Of a stretch of DNA of 5,907 nucleotides, positions 1 to 5,854 are shown piece after piece. Origin of the DNA: an uncultured Phascolarctobacterium sp. (GTDB lineage: Bacteria > Bacillota > Negativicutes > Acidaminococcales > Acidaminococcaceae); NCBI GenBank assembly GCA_949287345.1, contig CASEGD010000080.1, positions 1 through 5,907 of the forward strand. The letters run 5' to 3'. A model generated the notes under the pieces. The model ran no database searches. It saw only the letters and a list, made by a program, of their open reading frames with translations, and was not told the DNA's origin. Made by a program: the position numbers and the translations under genes. The stretch's first letter is position 1; the number at the start of each line of letters is the position of its first letter.

Positions 1-927
1 AGCAAGTGTTTTTGCAAGGCTTGCTTCGTCTTCTACGTTTAAAGAAGTTACGCTCTTGTCGATTTTTTTGTTGAAACCGCACAGAACTTTGCCCGGGCCA
101 ACTTCAACAAAGGTATCAACGCCGCCTGCAATCATTTTTCTTACGCCGGTTTCCCAAAGCACAGGCATAGCCGCCTGGCGGATTAAGCTTTCCTTAATTG
201 CTTCCGCTTTGGTTTCTTCTTCGGCGTTTACGTTAGCCATAACGGGGATTTTCGCATCATGGAAGGTAATGGTTTTAAATACTTCTGCCAGACGGTCGGA
301 AGCGGGCTGCAGCAGCGTGCTATGGAAAGGAGCGCTTACCGGCAGAAGAACTGCGCGTTTTGCGCCAGCTTCTTTCAAAGCAACCAGCGCTTTATCAACA
401 GCGCCGACAGCACCGGCAATTACAACCTGGCCGGGGCAGTTAAAGTTTACTGCCTGTACAGCTTCGCCGCATTCTGCTTCAATGCCGCGGCAGATTTCAA
501 CGATTTTATCGGTATCCATGCCAAGAACTGCTGCCATGCTGCCTTCGCCGACAGGAACAGCCTCCTGCATGAACTGGCCTCTTTTACGTACAATGCGTAC
601 AGCGTCGGCAAAATCAAGCGCTTCGGCCTGTACCAGCGCGGAATATTCACCAAGGCTGTGGCCTGCCGCAATTTCGCAGGTTACGCCGTTTTCGGCAAGT
701 ACTCTTGCGCAGGCAACGCTGGCGGTTAAAATAGCCGGCTGAGTGTTGAAGGTCAGGCGCAGCTGGTCTTCGGGGCCTTCAAAGCACAGTTTGCTGATAG
801 AAAAACCCAAAGCTTCGTCTGCTTCTTCAAATGTTCTGCGTGCGCACGCATAGTTGTCGTACAAATCTTTGCACATGCCAACGCTCTGGGAGCCCTGGCC
901 CGGGAAAATAAATGCTACTTTACTCAT
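1..927 (-). CDS. fabD: Malonyl-CoA:ACP transacylase FabD (3' end outside window)
   Basis: This cytoplasmic enzyme moves the malonyl group from malonyl-CoA to acyl carrier protein, making the extender unit for type II fatty acid synthesis. I translated the minus strand from the ATG at 927 and found 309 codons open to the window edge. The protein begins MSKVAFIFPGQGSQSVGM, with the family's N-terminal PGQGSQ motif. The nucleophile motif GHSLGEYSA is at residues 89-97 (Ser91). Arg116, in VRKRGQFMQEAV, fits the arginine that binds the malonyl carboxylate, and His202 in VSAPFHS is the catalytic histidine. VEVGPGKVL lies near the C-terminus. FabD proteins are about 310 aa, so only a few residues are missing. 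A GAGAGG ribosome site precedes the ATG, 23 nt after the fabH stop, so the gene is probably co-transcribed with fabH. It sits directly behind fabH with no enoyl-ACP reductase gene between them. The family assignment is firm. Confidence 0.97.
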   Translation of the reverse strand, partial: MSKVAFIFPGQGSQSVGMCKDLYDNYACARRTFEEADEALGFSISKLCFEGPEDQLRLTFNTQPAILTASVACARVLAENGVTCEIAAGHSLGEYSALVQAEALDFADAVRIVRKRGQFMQEAVPVGEGSMAAVLGMDTDKIVEICRGIEAECGEAVQAVNFNCPGQVVIAGAVGAVDKALVALKEAGAKRAVLLPVSAPFHSTLLQPASDRLAEVFKTITFHDAKIPVMANVNAEEETKAEAIKESLIRQAAMPVLWETGVRKMIAGGVDTFVEVGPGKVLCGFNKKIDKSVTSLNVEDEASLAKTLA

Positions 928-950
928 TCACAAAGCCTCTCTTCCGTCGT

Positions 951-1952
951 TTATTTAGCCCATTTAAGCACAATACTGCCCCAGGTAAGGCCAGCGCCGA
1001 AAGCAACAAGCAGTAAGTTGTCGCCTTTTTTCATAGCGTGCTGGTCCTGCATTTCCGCCAAAGCGATAGGAATGCAAGCTGCGGAAGTATTGCTGTATTT
1101 ATCAATGTTTACCCAAACTTTGTCCATCGGCATTTTAAAATGCTTGGCAGCGGATTGAATAATGCGGATATTGGCCTGATGCGGTACCAGCATATCAATA
1201 TCCTCGTTGCTTAAGCCTGCCTGCTCCAGCGATTTTTTAGCCGTTTTGCCCATAACCTTAACGGCAAATTTAAATACTTCGTTGCCGTTCATGTGTACGG
1301 TGTGTTCTTTATTGTCAACCGTTTCGTGGCTGGCCGGCCTGCGGCTGCCGCCTGCGGGCTGATACAAATGAATGCCGCCTGCACCGTCGCTGCCGAGGTC
1401 AAGGCCAAGGATGCCGTAACCTTCTTCAACCTCGCCCAAAACCGCTGCGCCTGCACCGTCGCCGAACAGTACGCAGGTGTTGCGGTCTTCCCAGTTCAAA
1501 ATGCGGGAAAGGGTTTCAGCACCGATAACCAGTGCTTTTTTGTAAAGGCCGCTGGCAATCATCTGCGAAGCAACGCTCACGCCGTAAACAAAACCGGTGC
1601 AGCCTGCCGAAAGGTCAAACGCTGCCGCATGCTGTGCCCACAGTCTGTCCTGCACAAGGCAGGCGGTGGAAGGATATACGCCGTAATCAGGCGTTGCCGT
1701 TGCCACGATGATAAGGTCAATATCATTCGGAGTCAGGCCTGCATCCTCAAGCGCGCGCCTTGCAGCAATCAGCGCCAGGTCACTGGTAGCCTGTTCGGGT
1801 GCTGCAATATGGCGGGTTCTGATACCGGTACGCTGTACAATCCATTCGTCGGTAGTGTCAACCATTTTTTCAAGGTCATGGTTGGTCAGAACCTTGCTAG
1901 GAAGGTAACTGCCCACACCCAAAATACCTACTTGTTTTACAGCTTTAGTCAT
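951..1952 (-). CDS. fabH: Beta-ketoacyl-ACP synthase III FabH
   Basis: FabH starts fatty acid synthesis by condensing an acyl-CoA primer, usually acetyl-CoA or a branched acyl-CoA in Gram-positives, with malonyl-ACP to give a 3-ketoacyl-ACP. The 333-aa protein has the normal family length. It has the thiolase-fold catalytic triad Cys118 (DLSAGCTGF), His258 (VPHQANIRI) and Asn288 (YSNTSAA). Other family marks are TDEWIVQRTGIRTRHIA near residues 34-50 and the C-terminal GAGLTWGSIVLKW. The ATG at 1952 has a GAGGAT ribosome site at 1959-1964, 6 nt upstream. The gene lies 18 nt after plsX and 23 nt before fabD, consistent with one transcript under FapR control. Primer preference (straight or branched) cannot be told from the sequence by eye. 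Confidence 0.98.
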   Translation of the reverse strand: MTKAVKQVGILGVGSYLPSKVLTNHDLEKMVDTTDEWIVQRTGIRTRHIAAPEQATSDLALIAARRALEDAGLTPNDIDLIIVATATPDYGVYPSTACLVQDRLWAQHAAAFDLSAGCTGFVYGVSVASQMIASGLYKKALVIGAETLSRILNWEDRNTCVLFGDGAGAAVLGEVEEGYGILGLDLGSDGAGGIHLYQPAGGSRRPASHETVDNKEHTVHMNGNEVFKFAVKVMGKTAKKSLEQAGLSNEDIDMLVPHQANIRIIQSAAKHFKMPMDKVWVNIDKYSNTSAACIPIALAEMQDQHAMKKGDNLLLVAFGAGLTWGSIVLKWAK

Positions 1953-1970
1953 GTATCTATCCTCGTTTCT

Positions 1971-2978
1971 TTATTTTTCTTCGTCTTTAACTACGATTTC
2001 CGCAATATGTTTTACCACGTCGCGCTCGGCAAAATTAATTGCCACCCTGATGGCGCTGGTAATAGATTTAGCCTTGCTGTTGCCGTGGCAGATAATGAAC
2101 GGAGCTTTAACGCCCAACAAAAGCGCTCCGCCGTATTCGGTAACGTCGGCGCGTTTTTTCAGCGCCTTCAGCACCGGCAGTAAAAGGAAGCCACCCAGTT
2201 TGGCACGCCAGCCGCCCTGCAAAATCGCATCCTTAACTACTACCATTATAGCACTTGCAAGCCCTTCTGCAAACTTTAAAACAACATTGCCGACAAATCC
2301 GTCGCAAACAACAACGTCTACAGTGCCTTTGTTAATGTCGCGGCCTTCCACGTTGCCGATAAAGTTAATGTGTTTCTGCGCTTTCAAAAGCGGATAAGTT
2401 GCCAATGCCTGCTCGTTGCCTTTGGTTTCTTCTTCGCCGATATTCAATAAACCAACGCGCGGTTTTTCGACATTGAACATCAGTTCCGAATAAACGCTGC
2501 CCATCAGTGCACTCTGCACCATGTGTTCCGGTTTGGCGTCAACCTTCGCGCCGCTGTCGAGCAGTACCGTCGTGCCGGTAAGGTTCGGTATCGGCGTCGC
2601 AATGGCCGGTCGTTCAATGCCTTTAATGCGCCCAAGGTAAAACAGCGCTGCTGCTACTGCCGCACCCGTACTGCCGGAAGATACCAGCGCGTCGCATTTA
2701 TGTTCGCGCAAAAGGCGCGTTGCCACAACAATAGATGAATTCTTTTTGGTTTTTACCGCAATCGAAGGGTGTTCGTCCATTCTTACAACTTCGGTTGCTT
2801 CGCAGATGGTCAGTCTCGTTTCGTCATCTGCTTTATATTCGTGCAGCAGGTCCTTAATAACTACCGGGTCGCCTACCAGCACAATTTCACAGTTAAATTC
2901 TTTTACCGCCTGTACCGCTCCAAGCACAAGTTCCTTCGGGCCATAGTCCGTTCCCATTACGTCAAGCGCGATCTTCAT
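1971..2978 (-). CDS. plsX: Phosphate acyltransferase PlsX
   Basis: PlsX converts acyl-ACP and inorganic phosphate to acyl-phosphate, the acyl donor for PlsY. It therefore links fatty acid synthesis to phosphatidic acid at the inner face of the membrane. I set the start at the ATG at 2978 (MKIALDVMG), giving 335 aa, close to the Bacillus protein. An upstream in-frame ATG at 3011 would add 11 residues that lack family resemblance, and AAAGGA sits 9 nt before the chosen ATG. Conserved blocks are GRIKGIERPA (116-125), VDAKPEH (146-152), GLLNIGEEETKGNE (176-189), NFIGNVEGRD (205-214) and DGFVGNV (226-232). Two normally conserved spots differ from Bacillus PlsX as I recall it: the N-terminal DAMGGD is DVMGTD, and SAGNTGA is SSGSTGA. 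The start lies inside fapR (17-nt overlap), suggesting translational coupling. Function is confident; the effect of the substitutions is unknown. Confidence 0.96.
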   Translation of the reverse strand: MKIALDVMGTDYGPKELVLGAVQAVKEFNCEIVLVGDPVVIKDLLHEYKADDETRLTICEATEVVRMDEHPSIAVKTKKNSSIVVATRLLREHKCDALVSSGSTGAAVAAALFYLGRIKGIERPAIATPIPNLTGTTVLLDSGAKVDAKPEHMVQSALMGSVYSELMFNVEKPRVGLLNIGEEETKGNEQALATYPLLKAQKHINFIGNVEGRDINKGTVDVVVCDGFVGNVVLKFAEGLASAIMVVVKDAILQGGWRAKLGGFLLLPVLKALKKRADVTEYGGALLLGVKAPFIICHGNSKAKSITSAIRVAINFAERDVVKHIAEIVVKDEEK

Positions 2979-3549
2979 TTGCCTGTGTCCTTTCGTCCGG
3001 GCAGGGTACAATTATAAATTTTGCCCGGAAAACTTCTTCGTTGTTATTTCTTATTTTAACCCAAATTATATATTTGTTAAACTCCCTGCGGATAACTTCC
3101 GCCTTGGCGACAAGAGTTGCACCGGCGTAAACGGGCACCTTGTATTTTACGTTGCCCACGCCTGTCAGCGCAGCTTCTGCGTCCACAACTGCCAGCGCCA
3201 GCGTATTGGCCATGGCGAACATGTAGTAGCCGCGTGCCACGCCGGTTTTTTCAAGCACCATATCGGGAGTAATTTTCATCATGGAAATGCCGGAATGGTT
3301 GAGCTCCAGGTCAATCAAATCGCCGACGATATCCTTTTTGTCAATCGCTTTCAGTTTTACCTGCGCGTTTTCGGCCATCTGGCGTGTGCGCTCGCGCAGC
3401 TCCGGGATGTTAAGGCTCAGCCTGTCCAGACGGATAGTCTGAATACTAACCGCAAGGTTTTTAGCCAGCTGCTCATCCGTTAAAAAAGGGTTCTTTTGCA
3501 GCATCTTAAACAAGCGCTCATGCCGTATTACTTTTTTAGCAGAATTCAT
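2962..3549 (-). CDS. fapR: Fatty acid/phospholipid biosynthesis repressor FapR
   Basis: FapR represses fatty acid and phospholipid genes and leaves DNA when it binds malonyl-CoA, so the operon responds to precursor supply. The 195-aa protein matches the family's two-part design. An N-terminal DeoR-like helix-turn-helix spans roughly residues 8-55, including FLTDEQLAKNLAVSIQTIRL and the strongly conserved LDRLSLNIPELRER. A C-terminal hot-dog ligand domain covers roughly residues 72-182. In it, Arg106 (GVARGYY) and Asn115 (MANTLA) align with the Bacillus subtilis residues that hold malonyl-CoA, so effector binding looks intact. The ATG at 3549 has the strong ribosome site AAGGTGAT just upstream. 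It is the first gene of its operon and has a FapR-type operator in its own leader, so autorepression is expected. The 3' end overlaps plsX by 17 nt. The tail after the hot-dog domain is a few residues longer than in B. subtilis. Confidence 0.97.
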   Translation of the reverse strand: MNSAKKVIRHERLFKMLQKNPFLTDEQLAKNLAVSIQTIRLDRLSLNIPELRERTRQMAENAQVKLKAIDKKDIVGDLIDLELNHSGISMMKITPDMVLEKTGVARGYYMFAMANTLALAVVDAEAALTGVGNVKYKVPVYAGATLVAKAEVIRREFNKYIIWVKIRNNNEEVFRAKFIIVPCPDERTQANEDRA

Positions 3550-3563
3550 AACATCACCTTATT

Positions 3564-3580
3564 TTAATACCTGATACTAA
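3564..3580 (-). promoter_or_regulatory. FapR operator upstream of fapR
   Basis: On the minus strand the site reads TTAGTATCAGGTATTAA, a 17-bp imperfect inverted repeat centred on 3572. Its half-sites TTAGTATC and TTAATACC agree at six of eight positions. It closely resembles the FapR box described in Bacillus (TTAGTACC-type half-sites facing each other). It covers about +6 to +22 from the predicted start of transcription and lies 14 nt before the fapR ATG, so bound FapR would block the polymerase just after initiation. Binding is inferred, not shown. Confidence 0.85.
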
Positions 3581-3591
3581 TATCTGAAGTA

Positions 3592-3620
3592 ATTATAAGC
3601 TCCAATTACAAAAAATGCAA
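3592..3620 (-). promoter_or_regulatory. Promoter of the fapR-plsX-fabH-fabD operon
   Basis: Reading the minus strand, a -35 TTGCAT (3620-3615) and a consensus -10 TATAAT (3597-3592) are separated by 17 nt. Transcription should begin near the A at 3585, giving a leader of about 36 nt that contains the FapR operator. The spacer and upstream DNA are A/T-rich. This is a housekeeping sigma-factor type promoter. Confidence 0.85.
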
Positions 3621-3663
3621 GCAAAAATTTATCATGCGGCGCTTATTTCAAATTAGTTTCACA

Positions 3664-3688
3664 AATAAAAAAGAGGCCGTAAGGCCTC
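3664..3688 (-). terminator. Second intrinsic terminator after rpmF
   Basis: On the minus strand GAGGCC, loop TTAC and GGCCTC form a perfect 6-bp, GC-rich hairpin (3688-3673). A run of six T, one A and three more T follow. It works only in the leftward direction, since the plus-strand side lacks a T-tract. It lies between the first terminator and the fapR promoter. Confidence 0.85.
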
Positions 3689-3705
3689 CTTAAAAATTTT
3701 GCCGC

Positions 3706-3742
3706 AAAAAGCAAAAACCCCCAAGCCAATGGCTTACGGGGG
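3706..3742 (-). terminator. First intrinsic terminator after rpmF
   Basis: On the minus strand CCCCC (bulged GT) AAGCC, loop ATT and GGCTT-GGGGG form a 10-bp hairpin with one 2-nt bulge (3742-3718). It is followed by TTTTTGCTTTTT. It begins 6 nt after the rpmF stop, ending the yceD-rpmF transcript. The opposite strand also has a T-rich flank (TAATTTTT), but no plus-strand gene reads into it. Confidence 0.87.
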
Positions 3743-3748
3743 TAATTT

Positions 3749-3931
3749 TTACTCAGCGTCTTTTGCTACAACCTGTTTGCCGTTGTAATAACCACATTCA
3801 GGGCAAACACGGTGCGGCATTTTCATTTCGTGACATTGCGGGCATTCCACCAAACCGGGAGCGGTAAGTTTCCAGTTCGCACGGCGGGAATCACGGCGCG
3901 CTTTAGACATTTTTCTTTTTGGTACTGCCAT
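3749..3931 (-). CDS. rpmF: 50S ribosomal protein L32 (zinc-ribbon form)
   Basis: L32 is a small structural protein of the large ribosomal subunit. The 60-aa protein begins [18 protein letters not shown], the classic L32 N-terminus. It carries an intact zinc ribbon: Cys30 and Cys33 (CPQC) with Cys43 and Cys46 (CPEC). It is therefore the zinc-binding (C+) paralogue form rather than the cysteine-free one some Bacillota use in zinc starvation. An unusually strong ribosome site, GAGGAGGTG at 3940-3948, sits 8 nt before the ATG, fitting the high output needed for a ribosomal protein. The gene follows yceD by 33 nt, the widely conserved yceD-rpmF pair, and is closed by two terminators. Confidence 0.98.
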   Translation of the reverse strand: MAVPKRKMSKARRDSRRANWKLTAPGLVECPQCHEMKMPHRVCPECGYYNGKQVVAKDAE

Positions 3932-3964
3932 CGTTGCTACACCTCCTCAAGCATAAGGCAAAAT

Positions 3965-4468
3965 TTAATTTTTGATGAATTGCTTTAATGCCGCCAGTCT
4001 GGGATCAACCGAAGTTGTATCACAGCCGCAGTCGCCTTCATTTCTGTCAGCCCCGCAGACCGGACACAGCCCACGGCAATCTTCCCTGCAAAGTGACTGC
4101 AAGGGAACTGCCAAAAGGAGGCTCTCTCGAACAGGCTCTGTTATATCAAGCAGATCTGATTCATAGATAAAAGCATCATTTTCAATGTTTTCTGCTCCTG
4201 CCGGGTAAAATTTTTCAACCACCTGCGCTGCCAGCGGTTCGGTAAAAACTTTCAAGCAGCGTCCGCAGGTACGTTCAATTTCCGTTTTCACATCAGCCTT
4301 AAGCAAAATTACGTCACCGGCGTTTTCCACAACGCCTTCCAGTTGGATGGGCGCCGTTACCTTCAAATCGGTATCCGTAATGTCAAGCTCGTCCGGCGTC
4401 AGCTCATACGCAAACGTTTTACTGCCGACAAGTCTTTTTTTGATTTCTGCGACATTTATTCTTATCAT
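3965..4468 (-). CDS. yceD: YceD/DUF177 family protein (23S rRNA accumulation protein)
   Basis: This 167-aa protein belongs to the DUF177/YceD family (YlbN in Bacillus), whose members are needed for normal 23S rRNA accumulation in E. coli and plants; the mechanism is unsettled. Two cysteine groups suggest metal binding: CGRC at 68-71, then Cys127, 131, 135, 138, 147 and 149 in the block CREDCRGLCPVCG...CGC. The CRGLCPVCGA...N motif and the C-terminal DPRLAALKQF are family hallmarks. The ATG at 4468 has only a short-spaced GGTGA in front, and no better in-frame start is visible. The gene has its own very strong promoter and is followed by rpmF after 33 nt. This pairing, known across bacteria, supports a role in 50S biogenesis. 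The E. coli gene name is used; exact molecular function is unknown. Confidence 0.93.
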   Translation of the reverse strand: MIRINVAEIKKRLVGSKTFAYELTPDELDITDTDLKVTAPIQLEGVVENAGDVILLKADVKTEIERTCGRCLKVFTEPLAAQVVEKFYPAGAENIENDAFIYESDLLDITEPVRESLLLAVPLQSLCREDCRGLCPVCGADRNEGDCGCDTTSVDPRLAALKQFIKN

Positions 4469-4486
4469 ATTTCACCAATCGTATCA

Positions 4487-4515
4487 ATTATAGCGGCGCA
4501 AACTGCCTTTGTCAA
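4487..4515 (-). promoter_or_regulatory. Full-consensus housekeeping promoter of yceD-rpmF
   Basis: Reading the minus strand, TTGACA (4515-4510), a 17-nt spacer and TATAAT (4492-4487) match the sigma-70/sigma-A consensus at all twelve positions. Predicted start is near the G at 4480, only about 12 nt before the yceD ATG, so the leader is just long enough to hold GGTG. It sits between the ackA stop and yceD, making yceD-rpmF independent of ackA transcription. Confidence 0.92.
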
Positions 4516-4537
4516 GTAATAGTTATAGGCAAACGCC

Positions 4538-5746
4538 TTACAATTTTATAATGCGGCGGCAGATATTAACCGTATCATGCGCAATTACAAGCTCCTCGTT
4601 GGTCGGGATAACAAAAATTTTTACTTTTGCCCCGTCGATGCTGATTTCCTGATTTTTGCCGCGCACCTTGTTTTTCTGCCCGTCAATGCCGGTGCCTAAA
4701 TATTCCAGCCCCGCGCAGATTTTTTCGCGCATGGAGGAAGAATTTTCGCCAAGTCCTGCCGTGAAGACAATCGCGTCCACGCCGCCCATCGCCGCCGTAT
4801 AAGCGCCGATATATTTTTTTACGCGGTAAGCAAAAATATCAATCGCCACCTGGCTGCGCTCGTCGCCGCGAGCTGCCGCGCTTTCCAAATCCCTGAAATC
4901 GCTGGAAAGCCCGCTGATGCCCAAAACACCGCTGCGGCGGTTCAGGTAATCGTCAATCTGCTCGGCGTTCATATTTTCTTTTTCCATCAAAAACGGAATA
5001 ATCGCCGGGTCAATCTCGCCGGAACGTGTGCCCATAACAAGCCCGTCCAGCGGCGTGTAGCCCATGCTGGTATCAATGGAACGCCCATATTTTACCGCCG
5101 CCACGCTGGAACCGTTGCCCAGATGGCAGGTGATGATGCGGTAATCCTTCGTTTCGCCGCCCATCATTTTGGCAGCTTCCTGCGCCACATATTTGTGCGA
5201 CGTGCCGTGGAAACCGTAACGGCGCACTCCGTATTTTACATACAGTTCGTAAGGCAGTCCGTACAGATACGCCTCCTTCGGCATCGTCTGGTGGAAAGCC
5301 GTATCGAAAACAACAACCTGCGGCACATTCGGCATCAGCGCCATGCAGGCTTTAATGCCATTTAAGTTGGGCGGGTTATGCAGCGGCGCAAGCTCCGCGC
5401 AGGCGGCAATGCCTTTCAGCACGTCCGGCGTAACAAGGACGGAATCGGCAAAGCGTTCGCCGCCGTGGACAACGCGGTGCCCCACAGCGTCAATTTCGTT
5501 CATGCTTTTAATAACGCCGTAATCCGGATTCGTCAGCGCGTCCACCGCCAGCTTAATGCCAAAGCTGTGGTTGGGCACGTCGATGTTGATATCCACCGTA
5601 TACTTGCCCTCCGGCGTGTGCTTCAGCACTGAGCCTTCCATGCCGATACGCTCAATCAGGCCCTTTGCCAGCACCGCTTCGGTGTCCATATTTATCAGCT
5701 GGTATTTAATTGAAGAACTGCCGCAATTTACAACAAAAACCTTCAC
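4538..5746 (-). CDS. ackA: Acetate kinase AckA
   Basis: AckA reversibly transfers phosphate between ATP/acetate and ADP/acetyl phosphate. In fermenting bacteria it makes ATP from acetyl phosphate supplied by phosphotransacetylase. I chose the GTG at 5746, giving 402 aa, because it places the protein at [12 protein letters not shown], the standard N-terminus, and has a ribosome site at 5755-5762. An in-frame GTG at 5776 would add ten residues unlike the family. With this start the active-site residues fall exactly on the Methanosarcina acetate kinase numbering: Asn7, Arg91, His123, Asp148, His180, Arg241 and Glu384. The phosphate-loop-like HLGNGSS is at 208-214 and GLGENSS at 331-337. No pta gene is adjacent here. 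No strong terminator separates it from yceD (only a 4-bp hairpin after the stop), so some read-through is possible. Its own promoter is not clear. Confidence 0.98.
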   Translation of the reverse strand: MKVFVVNCGSSSIKYQLINMDTEAVLAKGLIERIGMEGSVLKHTPEGKYTVDINIDVPNHSFGIKLAVDALTNPDYGVIKSMNEIDAVGHRVVHGGERFADSVLVTPDVLKGIAACAELAPLHNPPNLNGIKACMALMPNVPQVVVFDTAFHQTMPKEAYLYGLPYELYVKYGVRRYGFHGTSHKYVAQEAAKMMGGETKDYRIITCHLGNGSSVAAVKYGRSIDTSMGYTPLDGLVMGTRSGEIDPAIIPFLMEKENMNAEQIDDYLNRRSGVLGISGLSSDFRDLESAAARGDERSQVAIDIFAYRVKKYIGAYTAAMGGVDAIVFTAGLGENSSSMREKICAGLEYLGTGIDGQKNKVRGKNQEISIDGAKVKIFVIPTNEELVIAHDTVNICRRIIKL

Positions 5747-5754
5747 TCTATTTT

Positions 5755-5762
5755 CACCCCTC
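5755..5762 (-). promoter_or_regulatory. Ribosome binding site fixing the ackA GTG start
   Basis: The minus strand reads GAGGGGTG, then 8 nt, then the GTG at 5746. The spacing supports this GTG over the in-frame GTG at 5776, which lies upstream of this site and could not use it. Confidence 0.8.
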
Positions 5763-5770
5763 AAATTGTT

Positions 5771-5799
5771 TTGCACTTACGGGTAAAATTTAATATACT
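5771..5799 (+). promoter_or_regulatory. Probable promoter of the tmcAL-like gene
   Basis: On the plus strand TTGCAC (5771-5776), a 17-nt spacer and TATACT (5794-5799) make a good housekeeping promoter. Predicted start is near the A at 5806, about 49 nt before the ATG at 5855. The -10 forms the left arm of a 15-bp palindrome. The -35 lies in the ackA leader region, so divergent transcription may interfere. Confidence 0.65.
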
Positions 5800-5808
5800 A
5801 TTAGTATA
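5794..5808. repeat. 15-bp perfect palindrome in the divergent promoter region
   Basis: TATACTA-T-TAGTATA has perfect 7-bp arms around one central base (5801). It covers the predicted -10 and transcription start of the plus-strand gene and lies upstream of ackA, where it also offers a TATACT on the minus strand. It could be an operator for an unknown regulator, or simply two back-to-back -10 elements. Its half-sites face the opposite way from those of the FapR box, so it is not an obvious FapR site. Confidence 0.6.
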
Positions 5809-5854
5809 CACTATTTAACTATTAACCGCCAGTAAAACTTTGTAAGGAGAACCT

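Noticed and set aside
56..742. Plus-strand open frames of 228 and 156 codons opposite fabD
   Set aside because: fabD reads through here with all catalytic residues; the antisense products are low-complexity Ser/Ala/Thr-rich and lack a clear ribosome site.
1293..2183. Long plus-strand open frame of 296 codons antisense to fabH and plsX
   Set aside because: Both genes on the opposite strand have complete family motifs; the antisense translation has no recognisable domain and spans a gene boundary. It is a codon-usage shadow.
2979..3011. Longer plsX with start at 3011
   Set aside because: The extra 11 residues (MYPARTKGHRQ) do not resemble any PlsX N-terminus, and a ribosome site lies 9 nt before the ATG at 2978.
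3683..3691. AAGGAGG on the minus strand, looking like a ribosome binding site for a small gene between rpmF and fapR
   Set aside because: It is part of the second terminator hairpin, and the GTG that follows opens a frame of only a few codons before TGA.
4493..4537. Paired GGCGTTTGCC and GGCAGTTTGCGCC segments after ackA as a terminator or attenuator
   Set aside because: Only 3-4 bp stems form, there is no T-tract, and the second segment is the spacer of the strong yceD promoter.
5747..5776. Longer ackA with GTG start at 5776
   Set aside because: The ten added residues are encoded by the ribosome-site region itself, and active-site numbering fits the family exactly from 5746.
5792..5820. 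Minus-strand ackA promoter using TATATT or TATACT as -10
   Set aside because: No -35 better than three of six matches is found at 16-18 nt spacing, so I did not list it as a feature.
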